From Nocardioides jensenii JCM 1364 = NBRC 14755 (GTDB lineage: Bacteria > Actinomycetota > Actinomycetes > Propionibacteriales > Nocardioidaceae), in NCBI RefSeq assembly GCF_001552535.1, contig NZ_BCRJ01000074.1, positions 1 to 64,000 of the forward strand: DNA of 64,000 bases, read 5' to 3'. Shown piece by piece: positions 44,066 to 50,827 of this stretch; positions within the stretch are counted from its first letter, which is position 1; the number at the start of each line of letters is the position of its first letter. Both the position numbers and the translations under genes were made by a program. The notes under the pieces are model-generated. The model had not been told where the DNA came from, made no database searches, and worked only from the letters and a program-made list of their open reading frames with translations.

Positions 44066-44836
44066 TCAGTGGCCCGTCCAGGACTGTGGCCGCTTGGCGA
44101 GGAAGTTGCGCACGCCGCTGTGGAAGTCCTCGCTGCCGTAGACCGCCCGGATGATGTCGGTGTCGTCGGGCAGTCCTTGGACTCGGAGCCGGCGGAGTGA
44201 CTCCTTGGTGGCCCACATCGTGAGGGGTGCGTGCCCGGACAACTGCCTGGCGAGTTCTGCGGTGTGATCTGCCAACCGTGCAGCCTCGACCATCTCGACA
44301 GCGAAGCCGTTTGACACTGCCTCTTGGGCGGTCATCGGTCGGGCCAGGAGGAGCAAGGCCTTGGTGCGAGCCGTCCCCAGGCACTCGGTGAGGGCGGCCA
44401 AGGTGCTGACTGAGAGGCAGTTGCCCAGTGTCCGGGCGATCGGATAGCCGAAGAGGCTCCCGGGCGTGACAACCCGCAGGTCGCAGGCCGTGGCCAGGGC
44501 AAGGCCGCCGCCGAAGCAGTGACCTGCGATCGCAGCGATGGTGGGGACCCGAACCTGCTCGAGTGCGTCGAGGACCTCGGTGATCCGACGCTCGTAGCGC
44601 ACTCCGTCCGCGCCGTCGTCGAAGTCGAGGAAGCCCGCGATGTCGGTTCCCGCCACGAACGCCTTGCCGCCGGCGCCGGTCAGCACCATCGCCCGCAGGT
44701 CGGGGTCCCGATTCGCCGCTGCACAGGCCTCGGCCAAACGGTCGTACATCGCACTGGTCATGGCGTTGTGCTTGTCGGGTCGGTTGAAGGTGATCGTGAG
44801 GACGGCGTCCCGTCGCTCCACCAGCAGGTCCGTCAC
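44066..44836 (-). CDS. Crotonase-fold protein lacking both catalytic glutamates
   Basis: A 256-residue crotonase. The oxyanion-hole strands AGTDIAGF and FGGGLALATACD are intact, so it should bind an acyl-CoA. Where enoyl-CoA hydratases carry Glu in GGGCEL and FGxPE, this protein has Ala113 (GGGLAL) and Ile133 (FGYPIA). Plain hydratase chemistry is therefore unlikely; isomerase, thioesterase, dehalogenase or C-C lyase activities of the superfamily are open. It is a single gene under the operator at 44856, divergent from the TctC gene at 45037. Confidence 0.82.
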   Translation of the reverse strand: MTDLLVERRDAVLTITFNRPDKHNAMTSAMYDRLAEACAAANRDPDLRAMVLTGAGGKAFVAGTDIAGFLDFDDGADGVRYERRITEVLDALEQVRVPTIAAIAGHCFGGGLALATACDLRVVTPGSLFGYPIARTLGNCLSVSTLAALTECLGTARTKALLLLARPMTAQEAVSNGFAVEMVEAARLADHTAELARQLSGHAPLTMWATKESLRRLRVQGLPDDTDIIRAVYGSEDFHSGVRNFLAKRPQSWTGH

Positions 44837-44855
44837 TTTTCCACCTCTCGGATTG

Positions 44856-44893
44856 TTGGATCAACCATTGACCACGGGGTTCAGGGTGTCAAG
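44856..44893 (-). promoter_or_regulatory. Promoter and operator of crotonase gene
   Basis: On the minus strand TTGACA lies at 44893-44888. The operator, read on the plus strand as TTGGATCAACCAT (44856-44868), covers the expected -10 region. It is 20 bp from the ATG at 44836. Confidence 0.65.
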
Positions 44894-44949
44894 AACGACG
44901 GGGACCGGTCTCCTCTTGAGGAGGGTTTCGCTGGCCGGAACATTGACTC

Positions 44950-44992
44950 TTGACATGCCGGTGTGATCGGGCTCACTCTTTGGTCAAACCAT
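44950..44992 (+). promoter_or_regulatory. Promoter and operator of orphan tctC
   Basis: TTGACA (44950-44955), 18 bp and CACTCT (44974-44979), then TTGGTCAAACCAT (44980-44992) followed by TGA. The layout is nearly identical to that at 39848. Confidence 0.75.
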
Positions 44993-45036
44993 TGATGTTT
45001 CAGCCATTGAGCTCAGCAGAGTCGTTGGGAGACGAG

Positions 45037-46011
45037 ATGAACCACACCAAAGTGGGCGGGATCGCACTAGGGGTGCTTGTGTCGGGATCACTGTTTGTCG
45101 GCTGCGGCAGCGACGCCGGAACTGGGGACTACCCAAGCAAGAGTGTGGATCTGATCATTCCGAACAGTCCTGGCGGACCCAACGACACCTCGGCCCGCAT
45201 CGTCGGAGAGTGCCTCAGTGGCGAACTCAACGAGACGGTGGTGCCGAAGAATGTCGAGGGCGCGTCGCAGGCCATCGGCACCCGCGAGTTGATGACCGCC
45301 GAGCCCGACGGATACACGATCGCCATCAGCCCCCACACGGGGCTGACACTGACTCCCTTGCTCGACGACATCGGCTTCAACTACGAGGACGTCACGCCGA
45401 TAGCCTCGGTCTTCGAGACAGCGATGATCTTCGTGACGTCGAAGGACTCGGAGTTCAAGACGGGCGAGGACTTCTTCGATGCAGCTGAGGAGAACCCCGG
45501 TGAGATCAAGGTCGGCACGCCGGGCCCGACCAGTCCCAAGCAGCTCGTTCTCGATGCTCTTCGATCCGAATACGAGGTTGATCTGAAGGCAGTGCCGCTC
45601 GACGGTCAGGCTGGGCAGGTCGCTGCGATGCTGGGCAACAATGTGGACGTGGTCGCGGTCGAGGCGACCAACGACGTCCGGGAGCAGATCGATGCCGGCA
45701 AGTTCGTTCCGCTCGCGGCCATCGGCGCCGACCGGGTAAATTGGCTGCCTGAGGTGCCGACCCTGCCGGAACTGGGCTTCGAGAACGCAGCGCTGCCCAA
45801 CAACGTCTACCTCGCCTTCGGACCCAAGGGCCTGCCGGACGACATCGTTGAGACGCTCGAGGCCGGAATCAAGAACTGCATGGCTTCGGACAAGGTGATC
45901 AAGCCGTTGGGTGAGCTCTTCGTTCCCGACCCCTTCCTGGGCGCCGACGACACCGCGGCGATGCTCAAGGACGCGGCGGAGACCTACGAGGCCGTTGTCG
46001 CGGCTGAGTGA
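45037..46011 (+). CDS. TctC-type solute-binding lipoprotein
   Basis: A 324-residue TctC with lipobox FVGC (Cys23) and domain start SVDLIIPNSPGG. VGTPGPTSPKQLV is the family loop. I chose ATG 45037; an in-frame ATG 29 codons upstream would bury the signal peptide. It is a monocistronic orphan receptor with its own island operator, ending 7 bp before the right flanking repeat. Cys residues near 60 and 288 match those of the other copies. Confidence 0.9.
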   Translation: MNHTKVGGIALGVLVSGSLFVGCGSDAGTGDYPSKSVDLIIPNSPGGPNDTSARIVGECLSGELNETVVPKNVEGASQAIGTRELMTAEPDGYTIAISPHTGLTLTPLLDDIGFNYEDVTPIASVFETAMIFVTSKDSEFKTGEDFFDAAEENPGEIKVGTPGPTSPKQLVLDALRSEYEVDLKAVPLDGQAGQVAAMLGNNVDVVAVEATNDVREQIDAGKFVPLAAIGADRVNWLPEVPTLPELGFENAALPNNVYLAFGPKGLPDDIVETLEAGIKNCMASDKVIKPLGELFVPDPFLGADDTAAMLKDAAETYEAVVAAE

Positions 46012-46017
46012 GGTCGG

Positions 46018-46230
46018 CTCACCGTTGCCTGTCCGCAGGACGCCCTCACCGACCCTGGCGACGAAGCAAGGTCGTTTGATCGACTCCGACCAGGAGGGCG
46101 CGACGGGCGGAGTCGGAGCGCGCACCGACATTGAGGTTTGGCAACCGCGGCCCCACTCGGTCTGATGGACCACCTGGTCCATCAGACCGAGCGGCCGGGC
46201 GACTGCCCCGGAATCGGCCGCCCGCGACCC
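46018..46230. repeat. Right flanking direct repeat of the catabolic island
   Basis: A decayed copy of 7603-8048 in the same orientation. Block A is 46018-46093, with about four changes in 70. It runs straight into block B (46083-46114). Block C, 46115-46230, has one difference in 116. It includes the palindrome at 46153-46194 and ends 40 bp before gpgS. The gene seen intact at 7237-7920 is here only a fragment. Confidence 0.85.
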
Positions 46231-46270
46231 GTTCGACCACCGGATACTGGGGCCTCAGTAGGGTGACAAC

Positions 46271-47221
46271 GTGATCGACGACTGGGCTGCGCGGCGTACG
46301 TATCGCTGGTGCGACTGGTCGCTTGCCGACCTGATGGCCGCCAAGGGCGAGACCACGGTCAGCCTGGTGATGCCGGCCCGCAACGAGGCTGCCACCGTCG
46401 GCGCGCAGGTCTCCCGGGTACGGGAGGCGCTGATGGAGACCGTCGAGCTGCTCGACGAGATCGTGGTCATCGACTCCGACTCCACCGACGACACGGTCGC
46501 GGTCGCCTCCGACGCGGGTGCCGTCGTGCACCGGGCCGTCGACATCCGACCCGACCTCGGCTGGCGCGCCGGCAAGGGTGAGGCGATGTGGAAGTCGCAG
46601 TTCGTCACCACCGGCGAGCTGATGGTCTTCATGGACGCCGACCTGCTCGACTGGGACACCCACTTCGTGCCCGGACTCCTCGGGCCGCTGCTCACCCAGC
46701 CTTCGGTGTCGCTGGTGAAGGGGTTCTACGAGAGGCCCTTCCTCGACGGCTCTGAGGTGCCCTCCTACGACGGTGGCCGCGTCACCGAGCTGGTCGCCCG
46801 CCCCCTGATCGCGCTGCTGTTCCCCGAGCTGGCCGGGTTGGTGCAGCCGTTGGCCGGCGAGTGGGCGGTACGCCGGTCCTGGTTCGCGCAGCTGTCCGTG
46901 CCGACCGGGTACGCCGTCGAGCTGGCCGCGCTGATCGACACCCTGCGCGGGCAGGGACTCGACGCGATCGCCCAGGTCGACCTCGGACGCCGTGCACACA
47001 GCCACCAGGCACTGCTCGATCTCGGCGCGATGGCCACGCAGATTCTGGCGGCGGTGTCTTCGCGAGTCTCCTCCTCCGCAGCTTCCGCGGTGTCGGGTGC
47101 GTCGGTGGACCTGCGGCAGTACGCGCGCGATGACTCCGGCGCCGTCGGTCCGCGCACGCGCAGTGTCGAGATCGGCGAACGACCGCCCCTGGTCTCCCTG
47201 CTGCAGGAAGGCGCCTCATGA
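46271..47221 (+). CDS. gpgS: Glucosyl-3-phosphoglycerate synthase
   Basis: A 316-residue GT81-family glycosyltransferase that makes glucosyl-3-phosphoglycerate, the first step to methylglucose lipopolysaccharide or glucosylglycerate. SLVMPARNEAATVG opens the GT-A fold. The nucleotide-sugar site has IDSDSTDDT, and the metal site is in MDADLLDWD. GAVVHR, GWRAGKGEAMWK and LVQPLAGEWAVR are characteristic. GTG 46271 is the first start after the repeat. It overlaps the folP2-like gene by 4 bp, the same gene order as in mycobacteria. Confidence 0.92.
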   Translation: MIDDWAARRTYRWCDWSLADLMAAKGETTVSLVMPARNEAATVGAQVSRVREALMETVELLDEIVVIDSDSTDDTVAVASDAGAVVHRAVDIRPDLGWRAGKGEAMWKSQFVTTGELMVFMDADLLDWDTHFVPGLLGPLLTQPSVSLVKGFYERPFLDGSEVPSYDGGRVTELVARPLIALLFPELAGLVQPLAGEWAVRRSWFAQLSVPTGYAVELAALIDTLRGQGLDAIAQVDLGRRAHSHQALLDLGAMATQILAAVSSRVSSSAASAVSGASVDLRQYARDDSGAVGPRTRSVEIGERPPLVSLLQEGAS

Positions 47222-48081
47222 CGCTCAGGCTCGGACGGCAGTCCTTCTCCGACGACGCCTCGCTGATGATGGCGATCGTCAACCGGACCCCCGACTCCTT
47301 CTACGACAAGGGCGCCACCTGGGCCGAGGACCGCGCCTTCGACCGGGTCGCCCAGGTCGTGGACCAGGGCGCCGAGATCGTCGACATCGGCGGCATCAAG
47401 GCCGCGCCCGGGGTCGAGATCGACGCCGCCGAGGAGATCAGCCGGGTCGGCTCGTTCGTCGGTCGGGTGCGGTCGTCGTACCCCTCGCTGGTGATCTCCG
47501 TCGACACCTGGCGCGCCGAGGTCGGCCGCGTGGTCTGCAGTGAGGGCGCGGACCTGCTCAACGACGCCTGGGGCGGCGCCGACCCCGAACTCGTCGACGT
47601 CGCCGCGGAGTTCGACGCCGCCATCATCTGCACCCACACCGGCGGGGTCACGCCGCGCACCCGGCCGCACCGCATCGAGTACGCCGACGTGGTCGCCTCC
47701 GCGATCGCCGACACCACGGCGTACGCCGAACGCGCGTTGGCGGCCGGTGTGGCCCGCGAGTCGATCGTGATCGACCCGGCGCACGACTTCGGGAAGAACA
47801 CCGCGCACTCGCTCGAGGTGACCCGGCGGCTCTCGGAGATGGTCGACACCGGATGGCCGGTGCTGGTCTCGTTGTCGAACAAGGACTTCGTCGGCGAATC
47901 GCTCGACCTGCCCGTGGGGGAGAGGTTGATCGGCACGCTGGCCGCCACCGCGTTCTGTGCCCAGGCCGGTGCCCGGATCTATCGCGTGCACGAGGTGGTC
48001 GAGACCCGGCAGGTGGTCGACATGGTCGCCACGATCATGGGGTCGCGTCAGCCGGCGCGCGTGACGAGGGGGCTGGCATGA
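47218..48081 (+). CDS. folP2: Dihydropteroate synthase-like protein, FolP2 type
   Basis: A 287-residue TIM-barrel protein of the DHPS family. MAIVNRTPDSFYD, SVDTWRAEV and LLNDAWGG are recognisable. The substrate loop is DIGGIKAAPG instead of DIGGESTRPG, the change seen in mycobacterial FolP2, which is reported not to make dihydropteroate. Coupling to gpgS suggests a role outside folate. True DHPS would be encoded elsewhere. Confidence 0.85.
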   Translation: MTLRLGRQSFSDDASLMMAIVNRTPDSFYDKGATWAEDRAFDRVAQVVDQGAEIVDIGGIKAAPGVEIDAAEEISRVGSFVGRVRSSYPSLVISVDTWRAEVGRVVCSEGADLLNDAWGGADPELVDVAAEFDAAIICTHTGGVTPRTRPHRIEYADVVASAIADTTAYAERALAAGVARESIVIDPAHDFGKNTAHSLEVTRRLSEMVDTGWPVLVSLSNKDFVGESLDLPVGERLIGTLAATAFCAQAGARIYRVHEVVETRQVVDMVATIMGSRQPARVTRGLA

Positions 48082-48755
48082 CGTCTTCTGCTGCTGTCTC
48101 GTGGAACGCGGTCGTCGTACCGTCGTCGCCGCTGATGGTCGGGCCGCTCGGGTTCGCGTCGGTCGTCTGGTCGGCGGGGTCTGCGGCGCCTCGGGCCGAC
48201 GCCGACCCGTTGGGCAACGTGCGCGCGCTGGCGCTGGACGCCGTGCGTTGGCTCGTCTCCGCCTCTCCGTCTCGTGTGGTCGTGCTGTGCGCGCCGGCGG
48301 ACCCTTCGAATGTTGCGCGCGGGGTCACCGTCCCGCTGGGGGAGCGGGTGGCGCGCTCGCTGCTGTCGGCGGCCGGCTTCACCGGCGAGGTCGTCATCGG
48401 AACCAGCTCCGAGTGGTCCAGCAGACCGAGCGCCGGCGAGGCGGTCCCGGAGGGCACTGGTGTGCTCGTGGTCGGTGACGGCTCCGCCCGCCGCGGTGAG
48501 AAGGCCCCCGGTCACCTGGATGAGCGCGCGTTCGACTTCGATGCTTCGGTGGAGAAGGCGCTGCGTGACTGTGACGCGACCGCCTTGTCTGCGCTGGACC
48601 CGTCACTGGGCGCGGACCTGCTCGCTGCCGGCGTACCGGCGTTCCGGGCGCTCGGATCGTTGCCCGGTGCGGCGGCGCACTCGGCCGTCGTGGACTACGC
48701 CGGCGATCCGCTCGGCGTTCAGTACTGGATCGTGAGGTGGCCATGCGCGTCCTGA
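48078..48755 (+). CDS. LigB-like (class III extradiol dioxygenase fold) protein
   Basis: A 225-residue protein resembling the actinobacterial family with a class III extradiol dioxygenase B-subunit-like fold. The C-terminal half carries VVGDGSARRGEKAPGHLDERA and ALDPSLGADLLAAG, then a VQYWIVRW end. The N-terminal His-rich metal motif of true dioxygenases (PHPP) is not present; the start reads AVVVPSSPLMVG. I therefore doubt a ring-cleavage role. It overlaps both neighbours and belongs to the gpgS-folP2 unit, not to the island. Confidence 0.6.
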   Translation: MTSSAAVSWNAVVVPSSPLMVGPLGFASVVWSAGSAAPRADADPLGNVRALALDAVRWLVSASPSRVVVLCAPADPSNVARGVTVPLGERVARSLLSAAGFTGEVVIGTSSEWSSRPSAGEAVPEGTGVLVVGDGSARRGEKAPGHLDERAFDFDASVEKALRDCDATALSALDPSLGADLLAAGVPAFRALGSLPGAAAHSAVVDYAGDPLGVQYWIVRWPCAS

Positions 48756-49495
48756 CGTCTGCGGGCCAAGGTCTCGATACGGGCGCAGAGCGCCCTGCTC
48801 GACCAACGAGGAAGAGCCCTGTCCTCGAGCCTGACGAGACCAACGCCGACCTGTCGGACGACGACCTGCGCGAGCTCTACCGCGCACCTTCCACCCCATG
48901 GCTGCGGGTGAACTTCGTCAGCACCGTCGACGGCGCGGCCACAGGTGCCGACGGTCGCAGCGGATCGATCAACAACGACGCCGACGGACGGGTCTTCCAC
49001 CTGCTGCGCGAGCTGAGCGACGTGGTGATCGTCGGTGCGGGCACCGCGCGGGCCGAGAGCTACAAGCCGGGGGACAAGCCGATCGTGGTGGTCAGCCTCA
49101 GCGGCGAGGTGCCTGACTCGCTCCGCGGTGCCGAACTCGGCCGAGTGCTGATGGCCACCTGTGCGTCGGCCCCCGGGCTCTCCGAGGCCTGCTCGCTGCT
49201 CGGCGCCGACCACGTGCTCGAGCTGGGCGAGGACAAGGTCGACCTGGTCGCTCTCAAGCAGGCCCTCGCCGAGCGCGGGTTCAAGGACATGCTCTGCGAG
49301 GGCGGGCCGCACCTGTTCGACGGGCTCCTGATCGCCGGTGTGGCCGATGAGCTGTGCGCCAGCCAGGTCCCGACGCTGGTCGGTGGCACGCACACACGCA
49401 TCACCGCCGGTCTGACTCTCGACGTACATCTCGAGCTCGCGCTGCTGCTCGAGGAGGACGGCACCCTCCTCGCTCGCTGGTTCATCGCGTCGTAG
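48743..49495 (+). CDS. RibD C-terminal domain / pyrimidine reductase family protein
   Basis: A 250-residue protein of the RibD_C / dihydrofolate-reductase-like fold. WLRVNFVSTVDGAATG, GAGTARAES and CEGGPHLFDGLL are the family marks for NADPH and substrate binding. Single-domain actinobacterial relatives reduce a riboflavin-pathway pyrimidine or moonlight as a weak DHFR. gaggtgg precedes ATG 48743. Residues about 9-25 are translated from a REP-like repeat and match nothing in the family. Confidence 0.8.
   Translation: MRVLTSAGQGLDTGAERPARPTRKSPVLEPDETNADLSDDDLRELYRAPSTPWLRVNFVSTVDGAATGADGRSGSINNDADGRVFHLLRELSDVVIVGAGTARAESYKPGDKPIVVVSLSGEVPDSLRGAELGRVLMATCASAPGLSEACSLLGADHVLELGEDKVDLVALKQALAERGFKDMLCEGGPHLFDGLLIAGVADELCASQVPTLVGGTHTRITAGLTLDVHLELALLLEEDGTLLARWFIAS
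48768..48812. repeat. REP-like element inside a coding region
   Basis: The repeat (ggtctcgatacgggcgcag, then ctgctcgaccaacgagg) lies within the 5' end of the RibD-like gene and is read through in frame. It resembles the element at 2299-2346. Confidence 0.55.
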
Positions 49496-49648
49496 TCACC
49501 ATCAGGCTCGGTGTCGGCCTACGCCGCACGGACAGCCTCGAACCGGTGAAGCGACCACCGAACGCCGGACGATCACTCGTTGGGGACGGGTAGTTCCTTC
49601 CCCAGTGGCATCCGCACGGGGTGGTGCGCGGGCAGCATGAGGATCACC

Positions 49649-50803
49649 ATGGACTTCACTCCCGACCCCGAGCACGCCGCCCTGCGCAGGTCCGTCGCCG
49701 ACATCTGCGCAGGGTTCGGCGCGGGCTACTACGCCCGGCATGCCGAGGCCCGCGAGTCGACGGCCGAGGTCTGGGAGGCGCTGGCCAAGCACGGCTTCAT
49801 CGGGATCAACATTCCCGAGCAGTACGGCGGGGGTGGGGCCGGCCTGACCGAGTTGACCATCGTCTGCGAGGAGTCGGCCGCGGCCGGCATCCCGCAGCTG
49901 TTGTTGCTGGTCTCCAGTGCGATCTCGGGCGAGGTCGTGTCGACGTACGGCAGTGACGCGCAGAAGCAGCGCTGGCTCCCGGGCCTGGCCGACGGCAGCG
50001 CCAAGGTCGTCTTCGCGATCACCGAGCCCGACGCCGGCACCAACTCGCACCAGATCTCCACGACTGCGGCGCGTGACGGCGACGGGTGGGTGCTGACGGG
50101 CACGAAGTACTACATCTCCGGGGTCGACGAGGCCGAGGCGATCCTCGTGGTCGCGCGGACCGGTGCCGACGAGGCCTCCGGCAAGGGGCGGCTCTCCCTC
50201 TTCCTGGTGCCGACGGACGCGGAGGGGCTGGATGCGCAGCCGCTGCCGGTGTCGGTGGCGCTGCCCGAGAAGCAGTTCACCCTGCACTTCGACAACGTCC
50301 GGCTCCCGGCCGACGCAATCGTGGGCGAGGAGGGCGCGGGGCTGCGGCAGGTCTTCCACGGACTCAACCCGGAGCGGATCACCGGGGCCGCGATCTGCGT
50401 CGGCATCGGACGCCACGTGCTCGAGCGGGCGGCGCAGTATGCGAACGAGCGCGAGGTGTGGGGCGTCCCGATCGGCGCACACCAAGGCGTCTCCCACCCG
50501 CTGGCCAAGGCCAAGATCGAAGTGGAGCTGGCCGCGTTGATGACAGCGCGGGCGGCCTGGCTGCACGACCACGGCGAACCCGCTGGCGAGGCCTCCAACA
50601 TGGCCAAGTACGCCGCCGCGGAAGCCGCCATCGCGGCCGCCGATGCGGCGATCCAGACGCACGGCGGCAACGGGTTGGCCACCGAGTTCGGGCTGCTGCC
50701 CTACTGGGGAATGGCGCGGTTGCTGCGGATCGCGCCGATCAACCGCGAAATGGTGCTCAACCACGTCGCCCAGAACTCGCTGGGCCTGCCCCGGTCCTAC
50801 TGA
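49649..50803 (+). CDS. Acyl-CoA dehydrogenase
   Basis: A 384-residue flavoprotein with [13 protein letters not shown] near residue 130, the core loop GTKYYISG, and the C-terminal THGGNGLATEFGLLPYW. The usual catalytic YEGT of short-chain enzymes is absent; LPYWGMARLLRI occupies that region. ATG 49649 follows agga; another ATG lies four codons upstream. It lies 24 bp before an acyl-CoA synthetase, so the two probably activate and then oxidise a fatty or branched acid. It sits outside the island repeats and lacks the island operator. Confidence 0.9.
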   Translation: MDFTPDPEHAALRRSVADICAGFGAGYYARHAEARESTAEVWEALAKHGFIGINIPEQYGGGGAGLTELTIVCEESAAAGIPQLLLLVSSAISGEVVSTYGSDAQKQRWLPGLADGSAKVVFAITEPDAGTNSHQISTTAARDGDGWVLTGTKYYISGVDEAEAILVVARTGADEASGKGRLSLFLVPTDAEGLDAQPLPVSVALPEKQFTLHFDNVRLPADAIVGEEGAGLRQVFHGLNPERITGAAICVGIGRHVLERAAQYANEREVWGVPIGAHQGVSHPLAKAKIEVELAALMTARAAWLHDHGEPAGEASNMAKYAAAEAAIAAADAAIQTHGGNGLATEFGLLPYWGMARLLRIAPINREMVLNHVAQNSLGLPRSY

Positions 50804-50827
50804 CGACGACCCGCACCCGGAGGAACC

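Noticed and set aside
48078..48755. A second ring-cleavage (class III extradiol) dioxygenase for the pathway
   Set aside because: The N-terminal metal-binding His motif is missing, and the gene belongs to the conserved gpgS-folP2 unit outside the island.
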